Notes under the pieces: model-generated
The model's input: only the letters and a program-made list of their open reading frames with translations
What the model was told of the DNA's origin: nothing
Databases searched by the model: none
Program-made: the position numbers and the translations under genes
NCBI GenBank assembly: GCA_934725685.1
Contig: CAKVBX010000003.1
Span: 15,602-79,601, forward strand
Direction of reading: 5' to 3'
Origin: an uncultured Bacilli bacterium
Lineage (GTDB): Bacteria > Bacillota_I > Bacilli_A > RFN20 > CAG-288
DNA length: 64,000 bases
Shown: piece by piece, positions 25,119 to 34,358 of the stretch
How positions within the stretch are numbered: the first letter of the stretch is position 1
How the letters are laid out: the number at the start of each line of letters is the position of its first letter

Positions 25119-26156
25119 ATGACCAGAACAAGTTTTCATATCGGAAATCTTCCCATCGGTGATTCTAACCCTATCTCCATCCAGTCGATGTCGGACATCA
25201 AGACGGAGAACGTAAAAGCGAACATCGTACTCACGGAACAGTTACGGGACATCGGATTACAGATGATGCGCTTTTCTGTCCTCGATGAAAAAGATGCCTA
25301 TGCCTTAAAGGAAATCAAACACGCTGTGCATGTTCCCGTTGTCGCCGATATCCATTTCAATTTGAAACTTGCTTTCCTTGCCCTTGCTTCCGGCGTCGAC
25401 AAAATCCGGATCAATCCGGGCAATTACAACGGAGAAGCCCTGCTTCGCAATCTGATCCGGGACTGCAAAGAAAAAGGCGTCGCCATCCGCATCGGCATCA
25501 ACAGTGGCTCCTTAGCCCGTTACCAGAAGAAGACAGAATCCGATTCCGAAGCCTTCCTTCTTGCCCTGGAAGAGACCGTCGCCATTTTCAGAGAGGAGAA
25601 CTTTGACCACCTCGTCCTCTCGGTGAAGTCCACCGATCCGAAAATGACAAGCCATCTAGCCCATCTTGCCTATTCCCATTATCCTTATCCGCTCCACATC
25701 GGTCTGACCGAGAGCGGAACACCACTCATCGGTGCCATCCGCTCCACCTATGCCCTGGCTTCGCTACTCGAAGAAGGAATCGGCGATACTCTACGTATCT
25801 CCTTACAGGGAAGCCGTATTGGGGAAATCAGGGCCTGCAAAGAACTGCTTTCCCTCACCGGAAGAAGGAAGAATCTGCCGACTCTCATCGTCTGCCCTGG
25901 CTGCGGAAGGACACAAATCGATCTTTCGGAGGTGGCGGAAGAAGTCCAGTCGCTGCTCGATCATGTTAATAAGCCCTATCAGGTCGCCGTCATGGGGTGC
26001 CCTGTCAACGGAATCGGAGAAGCCAAAAGCGCCGACTGCGGAATCGCAGGAAGCGGAAAAGAAAACGTCTATCTCTACTTCGAGCACGGCCACGAGGTCG
26101 GCTTGTTCACGAAAGAGGAAGCGCTCCGCCATATCAAAGATTACCTGTACAAATAA
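25119..26156 (+). CDS. ispG: (E)-4-hydroxy-3-methylbut-2-enyl-diphosphate synthase
   Basis: Penultimate MEP-pathway enzyme, a [4Fe-4S] reductive ring-opening enzyme. Motifs: IQSMSDIKTENV, VVADIHFNLKLA, DKIRINPGN, LVLSVKSTDP, LHIGLTESGTP, then the Fe-S cysteines in CPGCGRTQ and GCPVNGIGEAKSADCGIAG. I choose ATG 25119 (MTRTSFHIGN, 345 residues) because family members begin with a similar basic stretch before VGNLxIG and because a -10 hexamer sits six bases upstream; an ATG at 25104 is the alternative. A terminator follows. Confidence 0.94.
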   Translation: MTRTSFHIGNLPIGDSNPISIQSMSDIKTENVKANIVLTEQLRDIGLQMMRFSVLDEKDAYALKEIKHAVHVPVVADIHFNLKLAFLALASGVDKIRINPGNYNGEALLRNLIRDCKEKGVAIRIGINSGSLARYQKKTESDSEAFLLALEETVAIFREENFDHLVLSVKSTDPKMTSHLAHLAYSHYPYPLHIGLTESGTPLIGAIRSTYALASLLEEGIGDTLRISLQGSRIGEIRACKELLSLTGRRKNLPTLIVCPGCGRTQIDLSEVAEEVQSLLDHVNKPYQVAVMGCPVNGIGEAKSADCGIAGSGKENVYLYFEHGHEVGLFTKEEALRHIKDYLYK

Positions 26157-26186
26157 AAAGCTTCTCAATGTACGAGAAGCTTTTTT
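26155..26186. terminator. Bidirectional terminator between ispG and the helicase gene
   Basis: Stem AAGCTTCTC/GAGAAGCTT with a seven-base loop, A-run before and T-run after. It separates the convergent genes ispG (+) and the helicase (-). Confidence 0.88.
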
Positions 26187-26189
26187 GCG

Positions 26190-27557
26190 TCATTTACTCT
26201 TCGGACGATCCATGTGGAAGTCTTTTGCGTTGCCGCCGTTCTTCGCAATGTTGGTAAGAACAATCTTACGACGATGTTTGAACTTGACTAAATCAACCGC
26301 CTTCCGGACTTTTTTCTTGTAACCGGGTTTGACCTTGTTGGATTTGGTCTGGTTGACAGCATGGCGGATTTTCTTCTGAAGGACTTCGGAGTCGGCACGG
26401 TCTTTCTTGCCGAGATTTCTGAATTCATAGGCGCCCTTGTTCTTTTTCAGGGAATCCTTGGTCAGTGTTAGCGTGTCGAAAGCGACAGAGCGTCTAACAA
26501 GGTCCTTCACGCGCTTGACACTCTCTTCATCATCCATGGTATAGAAGACATAGGAGTCGCCAGGAGCATTGTAACGTCCCGCACGTCCGGCACGATGGAA
26601 GTAATAGTCGGAATCCTTCGGCAAGTCGAGCGAGATGATGCATTCGACATCCGGAATATCGAGTCCACGGGAGACATAATCGGAAGCGAGAAGCAGATTC
26701 TCACCATCCTGACGGAAAGCATCAAGAGTCTTCTTGATATCACGCTTGTCGAGGCCGCCGTGAACGAGTAGATGATGGCGTTTGCATTTCTTGAGCTCCT
26801 CGGAAACCCGGTAGAGTTCCTCTTTCGTGGAAACAAAAGCAATGGCTTTGAACGGGGAAAGTTCCTTCAGGAAGAGGTCGAGTGCCGCAGCTTTGCTGTT
26901 AGTCCGGATATCGACGAGATGATGTTTCACGCTCTTCGAGGTAATGGCATCCCGGACATCGACCACGGACTGAATGGAAAAAGTCTTCTTGACGCGCTTG
27001 ATGTCCTGCTCATTGAGAGAAGCTGAGAAAAAGGAGATCATATGGTTCTCTTTTTGTTTCTTAAGCGCCTCCAGGGCACTGGTGAACCCATCGAAGGCGA
27101 CCATGTCGCCTTCATCGATGATGACGCGTTTGAGTCGGTTCACCGGATAATGGGAACAGAGCGACGGATAGAGTTCCGGCGTAATGAGAACGATATCGGG
27201 TTTGCTCCTGCGAAAGTCATTCTGAGAATAAATGGCCTTGACCGCATCGGCCTTGAAGCCCATGCGGAGGGTGAACTCCTCAAAGACGGACTTAATCTGG
27301 TCAAGCAGAGCGACGGTCGGGGAGAGAATGACAGCCTGAACGTAGCCGGAATCCTCGAGGTCATTCAAAATAGGGAGCGCGTAGCTCAACGTCTTTCCTG
27401 TTCCGGTAGGAGCCAAGGAAAGCACATTGTTTCCCTTCAGAAGAAGGGGGATTGTCTTCGCCTGGACGGGGGACATTGAAACAAAGCCATCCTCTTTCAA
27501 AATATCGAGAATGTCCTTTTTCAACGAGGTTGATCCAAACGGTAATTCTTCGGTCAT
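26190..27557 (-). CDS. DEAD-box-like RNA helicase with DEGD motif II
   Basis: 455 residues. Superfamily 2 motifs in order: Q-motif region MSPVQAKTIPLLL, motif I APTGTGKT, Ia ILSPTVALLDQ, motif II IIDEGDM (DEGD in place of DEAD), motif III SAS (usually SAT), IV FVSTKEEL, V SRGLDIPDV and VI HRAGRAGRYN. A basic C-terminal tail (KVKPGYKKKVRKAVDLVKFKHRRK) probably binds RNA. Likely roles are ribosome assembly or mRNA decay; no specific orthologue is recognised. A GAGGTGG ribosome site precedes the ATG. Confidence 0.88.
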   Translation of the reverse strand: MTEELPFGSTSLKKDILDILKEDGFVSMSPVQAKTIPLLLKGNNVLSLAPTGTGKTLSYALPILNDLEDSGYVQAVILSPTVALLDQIKSVFEEFTLRMGFKADAVKAIYSQNDFRRSKPDIVLITPELYPSLCSHYPVNRLKRVIIDEGDMVAFDGFTSALEALKKQKENHMISFFSASLNEQDIKRVKKTFSIQSVVDVRDAITSKSVKHHLVDIRTNSKAAALDLFLKELSPFKAIAFVSTKEELYRVSEELKKCKRHHLLVHGGLDKRDIKKTLDAFRQDGENLLLASDYVSRGLDIPDVECIISLDLPKDSDYYFHRAGRAGRYNAPGDSYVFYTMDDEESVKRVKDLVRRSVAFDTLTLTKDSLKKNKGAYEFRNLGKKDRADSEVLQKKIRHAVNQTKSNKVKPGYKKKVRKAVDLVKFKHRRKIVLTNIAKNGGNAKDFHMDRPKSK

Positions 27558-27584
27558 ATTTCCACCTCACTTTCACAAAACGGA

Positions 27585-29315
27585 TTATTTGGTTTCTTCT
27601 GCGATTTTGATGCCGAGAATGTCGGTATCGGCAGTTGGAACCGGGCTAGGACAGCTAGACATCGGCTCATAAGCTTTCAGATTCTTCGGGAATGCGACGA
27701 CATCGCGGACATTGTCCGTGCCGGCAAGTTCCATGGCAAGGCGCTCGATGCCGATGCCGAAGCCTCCTTCCGGCGGAACGCCGTAACGGAGTGCCTTGAC
27801 AAAGAAGCCGAAGCGTTCATTGATATCCTCATCGGTGAGACCGAGGAGTTCGAAGACCTTTTCCTGGACCTTCGCATCATGAATACGGAGAGCGCCGGAA
27901 GAGAGCTCCACGCCATTGAGAACCGTATCGTAGGAAGTCGAATGAATCTTGGTCGGATCTTCGTCGAAATAGTGCAGATCCTCGTCAATCGGACGGGTGA
28001 ACGGATTCGAAAGGGAAAGAATGTTGCCTTCGTCATCCCGTTCAAAGAGCGGCCAGTTGATGACAAAGAGCGGCTTATAATCGTCCTTCTTCGTAAGGCT
28101 GAGAAGCTGTCCGTAGTAATTGCGGAGCGCACCCAAAGCCCAGCAGGCCTTATCTTTCTTGCTGTCGGCGCAGAGGATGACGAGATCATCTTCCTTCAAG
28201 GCAAGCTGATCGGAGAGCTTCTTTAGGGCATCCGGATGGATGTTCTTGACGATATTTCCGTTGAGTTCTCCATTCTCGAACTTGAGGTGGGAGACCCCGA
28301 AGACATGGAACTTCTTCGCAAGCATGTTGTCGGCATCCATCTGCTTTCTCGTAGTCTCCTTGGCTCTCGTCGGAACAACAAGGGCGACGACATCCTTACC
28401 CTCATATGCTTTGAATCCACAACCCTCAAGAGCATCGGTCACATCGGAAAGGAGCATGTCGAAACGGAGGTCCGGTTTATCCGTACCATAACAGTGGATG
28501 GCCTTCTCATAGTCGAGACGCACAAAAGGAGGAAGTTTGACCCCCTTGATTTTCAAGAAAAGATAATCGAGCAGGCCTTCGATGATGTCGAGAACGTCCT
28601 CACGGTTGCAGAAAGACATTTCGCAGTCGATCTGCATGAATTCCGGCTGTCGGTCCGCTCTTTGGTCCTCATCGCGGTAGCAATGGGCAAGCTGGAAATA
28701 GCGGTCGGTTCCGGCAATCATCAGAAGCTGCTTGTAAAGCTGAGGGGACTGCGGAAGGGCATAGAAACTTCCAGGGTAAATACGGCTCGGAACGAGGTAA
28801 TCTCTGGCGCCTTCCGGCGTAGATTTGATGAGGGTCGGCGTATCGATTTCCTGGAATCCGTGGTCGCAGAGATATTCTCTGGCATAACGATTGATGTCAG
28901 ACCGGATTCTGAGATAGTTCTGCATGACCGGTCTTCTCAGATCGAGATAGCGGTAGAGAAGACGGGTATCTTCGCTGGCGGTGGTGTCATCCTTGATTTC
29001 AAAAGGAGTGGTCTCACTCCGAGAGAAGATTTCAATACTCTTGACGGCGATTTCGATGGCACCGGTCGGAAGAGAATCATTGTGGACTTCTCTTTCCCGG
29101 ACAATGCCGGTCACACCGATGCAGTATTCGCTCTTGACCGGATCTTTGTGATAAAGCTCGGTATCGATGTTGAGCTGAGTGATTCCGTATTTGTCGCGGA
29201 GATCGACGAAGCAGAGGGCTCCGAGATTTCTGACCGTGGAGACCCACCCGCAGAGGGTGACTTTCTTCCCGGTGTCGGAGAACCTGAGTTCCCCGCAAGT
29301 ATGAGTTCTAAGCAT
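27585..29315 (-). CDS. aspS: Aspartyl-tRNA synthetase
   Basis: 576 residues. Class II synthetase of the bacterial type: an OB-fold anticodon domain (TLCGWVSTVRNLGALCFVDLRD), motif 2 with FQLAHCYRDEDQRADRQPEFMQID, an inserted GAD domain, and motif 3 GFGIGIERLAMELAGT. It ends with RDVVAFPKNLKAYEPMSSCPSPV. It lies 12 bases after hisS, the conserved hisS-aspS pair. Whether it charges tRNA-Asp only or also tRNA-Asn depends on whether asnS or gatCAB exists elsewhere. Confidence 0.97.
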   Translation of the reverse strand: MLRTHTCGELRFSDTGKKVTLCGWVSTVRNLGALCFVDLRDKYGITQLNIDTELYHKDPVKSEYCIGVTGIVREREVHNDSLPTGAIEIAVKSIEIFSRSETTPFEIKDDTTASEDTRLLYRYLDLRRPVMQNYLRIRSDINRYAREYLCDHGFQEIDTPTLIKSTPEGARDYLVPSRIYPGSFYALPQSPQLYKQLLMIAGTDRYFQLAHCYRDEDQRADRQPEFMQIDCEMSFCNREDVLDIIEGLLDYLFLKIKGVKLPPFVRLDYEKAIHCYGTDKPDLRFDMLLSDVTDALEGCGFKAYEGKDVVALVVPTRAKETTRKQMDADNMLAKKFHVFGVSHLKFENGELNGNIVKNIHPDALKKLSDQLALKEDDLVILCADSKKDKACWALGALRNYYGQLLSLTKKDDYKPLFVINWPLFERDDEGNILSLSNPFTRPIDEDLHYFDEDPTKIHSTSYDTVLNGVELSSGALRIHDAKVQEKVFELLGLTDEDINERFGFFVKALRYGVPPEGGFGIGIERLAMELAGTDNVRDVVAFPKNLKAYEPMSSCPSPVPTADTDILGIKIAEETK

Positions 29316-29327
29316 GATATTTTCCTC

Positions 29328-30572
29328 CTAGAGTGCGAAGAGTTCCTCTTCGGTGATATCACTCTGATTTCTTGTCGCCATGTCCTTCTTCTGAATGCGG
29401 TGATCCGCTTCGATGATAAGGACACTCTTCGCCTGTTTTCTGTCAGCCATCTTGAAAGCACCGCCAAGGGCTCTTGCGTAAGACGCGAAGGTGACATCGA
29501 GGCCTTTCTTTCTGAGCGTGTCGGCGATAAACGAGGCATAGCCGTCCCTGGCGAAATCGATGATGAAGTAATCTAACGGCGCTTCCTTCTTGATTTCCTG
29601 TTTTCTTTCATCGGAAAGTGCGATGATGAGACGCTCCACGCCTAGGGAGAAACCGATGCCTTCCATTTCCGGACCGCCGATCTGCTTCATCAGAGAGGCA
29701 TACTTCCCGCCTCCGCCGATGGCGCCGAGAGTCTTGTTCTCGGTATCATAGAGTTCCCAGATGAGACCGGTATAGTAATCCAGGCCGCGGACAAGCTCTT
29801 CATCGACTTCATATTCGATACCGATTTTGTCCAAAGCAGCACGGATGTTCTCATATTCCTTTCTATCCTCATCATTAAGGAAGGCAGAGATACGGGGAGA
29901 TTTCTCGGCAATCTTCTGGTCTTCTTCGACCTTGCAGTCAAGAATACGGAGCGGATTAGTCTCAAGTCTTCTCTGGCAGTCTTCGCACATCGTCGAAATG
30001 AGCGGCTTGAAATAGTTGTAGAGTTCTTTCTTGTAGACTTCTCTCGAAGAGAAGGAGCCGAGGAAGTTGATTTTGGCCCGCACCTTGTGACCTAAAAGAG
30101 CCTCAGCGGAACGGAGCGAAAGCAAGAACGCATCCAAGGTCGTCGCAAGATCCACCTTGTTGTCGATGAATTCGACACCGAACTGGTTGAACTGACGGAG
30201 GCGGCCCGTCTGCGGTCTCTCATAGCGGAAGACTTCTCCGAGATAGCAGAAACGTAAGGGCATATCCGGAGAATTGTAGAGTTTGTTCTCGATGACACAG
30301 CGGGAAACGGAAGCGGTAAACTCGGGGCGGAGCGTATAGTTCTTGTCGCCCTTCTGCGCTAAATCGAATGTCTCCTTCTGCACGATATCAGAGCTTTCCC
30401 CGACGGTGCGGTGGAAAAGGCGGTTCTCCTCAAAAATCGGGAGTTCCACTTCCTCACAGCCGTATTTGTGGGCCTCCGAAAAAAGGATATCCTTCAGGCC
30501 AAGAAGGACTTTCTCCTCTTCGCCGTAATAATCGAGAGTTCCTCTCGGTCTCTTGATGATTTGTTCTGCCAT
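29328..30572 (-). CDS. hisS: Histidyl-tRNA synthetase
   Basis: 414 residues. Class II: motif 1 near the N-terminus (KRPRGTLDYYGEEEKVL), LRPEFTASVSRCVIENKL, motif 2 FCYLGEVFRYERPQTGRLRQF, the histidine-specific LVRGLDYYTGLIWELYD, and motif 3 GIGFSLGVERLI. A C-terminal anticodon domain follows. The ribosome site GGAGG is present upstream. The 99-base gap to relA is too short for a T-box leader. The operon is apt-relA-hisS-aspS; the dtd gene often found here is absent. Confidence 0.96.
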   Translation of the reverse strand: MAEQIIKRPRGTLDYYGEEEKVLLGLKDILFSEAHKYGCEEVELPIFEENRLFHRTVGESSDIVQKETFDLAQKGDKNYTLRPEFTASVSRCVIENKLYNSPDMPLRFCYLGEVFRYERPQTGRLRQFNQFGVEFIDNKVDLATTLDAFLLSLRSAEALLGHKVRAKINFLGSFSSREVYKKELYNYFKPLISTMCEDCQRRLETNPLRILDCKVEEDQKIAEKSPRISAFLNDEDRKEYENIRAALDKIGIEYEVDEELVRGLDYYTGLIWELYDTENKTLGAIGGGGKYASLMKQIGGPEMEGIGFSLGVERLIIALSDERKQEIKKEAPLDYFIIDFARDGYASFIADTLRKKGLDVTFASYARALGGAFKMADRKQAKSVLIIEADHRIQKKDMATRNQSDITEEELFAL

Positions 30573-30671
30573 AGGTGAAAACCTCCGAAATATTTAAAAA
30601 ATAGCTACCTATTATATAACAAGGTCCGTCCGGATAGAACAGACTTGTTGAAAATGCCTTCAGAAAACGCT

Positions 30672-32879
30672 CTAATGGGAGACCCGCACAATCTGGAAGA
30701 CGGAACGAACGGACATCAGGACATGCATGAAGTGGCCGAGCTGTTCTTTGTCCTTGGCTAAGAGTGTGAGAGCGACCGTGGTCGTGTTGTTGGAAGGGTG
30801 ATACTTTGCGTTGATGCGGATGACTTTCGCATCGCAGGAAGTCATCGCATTGAGGATGTCGACGAGGAGATTGTTTCTGTCGTGGCACTGAATGGCGAGT
30901 TCCACCGGATATGCGGCATCACTCTTGACATCCGGATTCCACATGACATCGATGAGACGAGAAGCGGAAGTCAACTTGGTGATGTTGGGGCAGTCCTTGC
31001 GGTGGACCTTGACGCCCTGACCGGTGGAGACAAATCCCACAATCTCATCACCCGGAATCGGCGTGCAGCAATTGGCAAGCGTGATCATGACGGTATCGCC
31101 GTTTGCAAGAAGAACGGCATCATTGGTGTTCTTCTTGATGGTGCGCTGATTGATTTTCTCGGTGAGTTCCTTTTCGCTCATCTTGCCGTCATATTCGATG
31201 TTCTCACAGTTTTCGATGATTTGGTAGGGAAGAACAGTCTTATAGGCGACCATCAGAAGTAGGTCATCGACATTCTCAGCCTTGAAGGCTTCGAGCACTT
31301 TTTTAGTATAGAGTTTTGAAGGATCAATGACGATCTTGCGCTCTCGGAGCGCATCGGAAAGCGTCTGTCTGCCGCGCTTGATGGCATCCTCCTTCATGTA
31401 GTCGGCATTCTGCTTGGCGAGATATTTCCTGATTTTGCTCTTGGCAAAATTGGTATGGGCAATATTGACCCATTCGCTGTTCGGGGAGGCATTTTTACTG
31501 ATGATAGCTTCAACGATGTCTCCGGTCTTAAGACAGGTAGAAAGCGGTACCAAAGTGCCGTTGACTTTCGCCCCCTGTAGGTGATCACCAAGGTCGGAAT
31601 GGATGCGGTAAGTGAAATCAATCGGGGTGGAACCGTTAGGGAGACAGATGACATTCCCCTTCGGCGTAAAGACATAGACATTGGCATCAAAGATATCGTG
31701 GCTCAGGGTATCGACATATTCCTTGGCGGAATCGTTCTTTCCCTCATCGGACATAGAAACGAAATCCTTAAACCAGTGGAGCTGGTTCTCGATTTCTTCC
31801 TGCTCCGTCCTCGCATCGTAGTGGCTGCCTTCTTTGTATCGCCAATGGGCGGCGACACCGCCCTCCGCAGTCTCATCCATCTGTTTGGTGCGAATCTGAA
31901 TTTCGAAAACGTGACCCGTCGAGGTGATAATAGTCGTATGGAGAGACTGATACATATTCGGCTTCGGCATCGCAATATAGTCCTTGAAACGGCCGGGAAC
32001 CGGCTTGAAGTTCGCATGAACATAGCCGAGGATCTCATAGCAGTTCTGCTCCGTCTCGGTGATAACGCGGAGTGCCATGATGTCATAGATTTGGTCGAAG
32101 GAGTAATGCTTGTTATACATCTTCTTGTAGATAGAATAGACGGATTTGACGCGGTCGGTGATGCTGAAAGGGATATGACTTCCCTTCAGAATATCGGTCA
32201 GTTCCTCCTTGACCTGTTCCAAAGCGGCATGCACATTTTCTACTGATGCCGCCATCTTGTCTTCGATTTCCTTGTATTTTTCCGGTTCTAGATACCAGAG
32301 GGAGAGATCCTCGAGTTCCGTCTGAACGTTATAAAGACCGAGGCGGTGGGCGATTGGTGCATAAACTTCCAGCGTTTCTTTAGAAATGCGGGTCTGTTTT
32401 TCCCGTGGCTGGAACTGAAGTGTTCTCATATTGTGGAGACGATCGGCCAATTTGACGATAATGACTCGGACATCCTTTGCCATGGCGACAAAAATTTTGC
32501 GATGGTTTTCCGCAGTGAATTCCACATTCTTGTAGTCAGAAAGTCTGGTAACCTTCGTCAGGGCTTCCACTAAAACGGCAACTTCGGAACCGAATTCGGA
32601 TTCGATTTCTTCCTTGGTGGTCGGCGTGTCCTCAATCGTATCGTGAAGGAGACCGGCACAGATCGTAATCGGCCCAGCCTGAAGCTCGGAAAGAATTTCG
32701 GCTACGCCGATACAGTGAGAGATATAGGGGTCTCCGCTCTTTCTGACCTGACCTTCATGCTTCTTGTCGGCAAACTGAAAAGCTTTCTCAATCAGTGCGA
32801 GGGATTTCGGTTCTTTGATATACTTCGAATAGATGGCTTTGACATCATCGAATGTGTAGATGCGGTTTTGGATTTTCAT
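30672..32879 (-). CDS. relA: Bifunctional (p)ppGpp synthetase/hydrolase (long RSH)
   Basis: 735 residues. N-terminal HD hydrolase (SHCIGVAEILSEL, GLLHDTIEDT, VKLADRLHNMRTL), then the synthetase domain (KSVYSIYKKMYNK, YDIMALRVIT, FKDYIAMPKPNMYQSLHTT), a TGS domain (VYVFTPKGNVICLPNGSTPIDFTYRIH) and a C-terminal ACT domain. Both catalytic halves look intact. It sets the stringent alarmone level. It lies 11 bases from apt, as in other Firmicutes. Confidence 0.97.
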   Translation of the reverse strand: MKIQNRIYTFDDVKAIYSKYIKEPKSLALIEKAFQFADKKHEGQVRKSGDPYISHCIGVAEILSELQAGPITICAGLLHDTIEDTPTTKEEIESEFGSEVAVLVEALTKVTRLSDYKNVEFTAENHRKIFVAMAKDVRVIIVKLADRLHNMRTLQFQPREKQTRISKETLEVYAPIAHRLGLYNVQTELEDLSLWYLEPEKYKEIEDKMAASVENVHAALEQVKEELTDILKGSHIPFSITDRVKSVYSIYKKMYNKHYSFDQIYDIMALRVITETEQNCYEILGYVHANFKPVPGRFKDYIAMPKPNMYQSLHTTIITSTGHVFEIQIRTKQMDETAEGGVAAHWRYKEGSHYDARTEQEEIENQLHWFKDFVSMSDEGKNDSAKEYVDTLSHDIFDANVYVFTPKGNVICLPNGSTPIDFTYRIHSDLGDHLQGAKVNGTLVPLSTCLKTGDIVEAIISKNASPNSEWVNIAHTNFAKSKIRKYLAKQNADYMKEDAIKRGRQTLSDALRERKIVIDPSKLYTKKVLEAFKAENVDDLLLMVAYKTVLPYQIIENCENIEYDGKMSEKELTEKINQRTIKKNTNDAVLLANGDTVMITLANCCTPIPGDEIVGFVSTGQGVKVHRKDCPNITKLTSASRLIDVMWNPDVKSDAAYPVELAIQCHDRNNLLVDILNAMTSCDAKVIRINAKYHPSNNTTTVALTLLAKDKEQLGHFMHVLMSVRSVFQIVRVSH

Positions 32880-32890
32880 AGACGGATGGT

Positions 32891-33412
32891 TCAGTGGCTG
32901 TCGGAAAGATTGAGAAGAGAACGGCAGGGAAGTCCGACATTCTTTTCTCCGTGGAGTTCCTCAAGGTTGATGAGGGTGATGCAGCCGACAGGAATGCCGC
33001 CGGCCTGTTCAATCAGCTTCTTCAGGGCAAGGAACGTGCCACCGGTCGCCATGAGGTCATCCACGAGAAGCACTCTAGCGCCACGAGGGAAGGAGTTTGC
33101 TGGAATCTCAATCTGCGCCGTGCCATATTCCAGCTGGTAGGAAACTTTATAGGTAACACCAGGCAGTTTGCCGGCCTTTCTGGCCATGACAAATCCTTTG
33201 TGCATTTCATAGCCCATGGCTGCACCGAAAAGGAAGGCGCGGCTCTCCGGGCCGCAGATGAAGTCAGGTTTGAACTCTTCTGCGAGCTTCGACATGTCCT
33301 TGATGCAGGAGTGGAAAGCGTCCGGATTAGCTAGAAGCGGAGAAATGTCCTTAAAAGAGATGCCCTTCTTCGGGAAGTCCGGTGTGACACCGATGTATTT
33401 TTCGTAATCCAT
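32891..33412 (-). CDS. apt: Adenine phosphoribosyltransferase
   Basis: 173 residues. Salvages adenine to AMP using PRPP. The PRPP loop VLLVDDLMATGGTFLA, the adenine loop ICGPESRAFLFGAAMGY and the flexible loop VMARKAGKLPG are all present. It is the first gene of the relA operon. Upstream on the minus strand, TGATATACT (hexamer 33437-33442) is an extended -10 and GGAGGATT a ribosome site. Adenine may come in part from MtnN, also in this window. Confidence 0.96.
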   Translation of the reverse strand: MDYEKYIGVTPDFPKKGISFKDISPLLANPDAFHSCIKDMSKLAEEFKPDFICGPESRAFLFGAAMGYEMHKGFVMARKAGKLPGVTYKVSYQLEYGTAQIEIPANSFPRGARVLLVDDLMATGGTFLALKKLIEQAGGIPVGCITLINLEELHGEKNVGLPCRSLLNLSDSH

Positions 33413-33515
33413 GATTTAATCCTCCGATATACTTATAGTATATCACTTCCCTTTCACGCCTTGAAATGGGACACAAGAGAGATTACGGACTATTTCTTAC
33501 CCATCATTTCCGTGG

Positions 33516-33527
33516 TATCATTAAATC
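33516..33527 (+). promoter_or_regulatory. Extended -10 promoter abutting the ispH ATG
   Basis: TGGTATCAT (hexamer 33516-33521), six bases, then ATG 33528. No ribosome-binding site is visible. It predicts a leaderless ispH mRNA. Confidence 0.5.
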
Positions 33528-34358
33528 ATGGTTTATCTTCTGAAATCCTTTGGCTTCTGCCAAGGTGTGTCAAACAGCATCGATATCCTAAAGAAAGCGA
33601 GGGCGGAGCAGGAAAAGGTCTGTTCCCTTCTCCCTCTCATGCACAACGAAAGGGAATGTGAACGCCTCAAGGAGGAGTTCTCTCTTTTGGATGACCCGGA
33701 AAAGGCGGATGCCATCATTTTTCCGGCTCATGGTCATACCGAAGAAGAAGCACGCCGTTTTCAGAACAAACAGACCTATGATGCCATCTGTCCTTTTTTG
33801 AAGGCAAGACACGCTTTCCTTAAGAATCATCAGAAAATCGCTTGGTATCTCTACGGAAAAAAGGAACACCAGGAATGCCTGGCGTTTCTCTCCCGCTTTC
33901 CTTTCCTTTCTTTAATTGATGCGTGCAGGAACAATTATCCTTCTTTGAAAAAAGAAAATCGCACCGGTCTTCTTGTCCAATCCACGATTGAGGAAGAACC
34001 AGCGGAACAAGTCAGAGCACATTTTGAAAAGAACAGCACGCTTCTTTCCTATCTCGGACCTTGTCCCTTTTATCTTGCAAGAAAAAAAGAAGCGGAGGAA
34101 TTCCTCAAAGATAAGGAAATCTCCCGTTTCTCAATTCTGATCCTAGGTTCGAAGTCATCTTCGAACTGTCAGGCCCTGAAGCGGTATTTTCAGTCCAAAT
34201 ACCCAAAGGCCTATGTCGAAAGTATCAACGCCTTTGATGATATCCACCCGGAAGCATTCCGAAGACAGGATTTTCTTCTCATCTCCTCTACCTCCATCAG
34301 CAAAGAAAGCGTCTTGCTTATCAAAGAGAGGCTAGAAGAAGTCACCTCAGCGCTTTGA
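33528..34358 (+). CDS. ispH: 4-hydroxy-3-methylbut-2-enyl diphosphate reductase, divergent
   Basis: Last MEP enzyme, making IPP and DMAPP with a [4Fe-4S] cluster. 276 residues. Cys11 in GFCQGV, His39 in LMHNERECERLKE (family GPIIHNP..V..L), PAHGHTEEE (family AHGV), Cys88 in DAICPFLKARH, and the third Cys in LGPCPFYLAR six residues before an Arg, as in the family's CxATxxRQ. The phosphate site GSKSSSNCQAL is kept. Overall it is divergent (T to I in DATCP, Q to K after the third Cys). The 3' end overlaps the convergent sigma gene by 17 bases. Confidence 0.83.
   Translation: MVYLLKSFGFCQGVSNSIDILKKARAEQEKVCSLLPLMHNERECERLKEEFSLLDDPEKADAIIFPAHGHTEEEARRFQNKQTYDAICPFLKARHAFLKNHQKIAWYLYGKKEHQECLAFLSRFPFLSLIDACRNNYPSLKKENRTGLLVQSTIEEEPAEQVRAHFEKNSTLLSYLGPCPFYLARKKEAEEFLKDKEISRFSILILGSKSSSNCQALKRYFQSKYPKAYVESINAFDDIHPEAFRRQDFLLISSTSISKESVLLIKERLEEVTSAL

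Noticed and set aside
28236..29576. 446-codon plus-strand open frame across aspS and hisS
   Set aside because: Spans two real genes on the other strand and has no start signal; explained by codon use.
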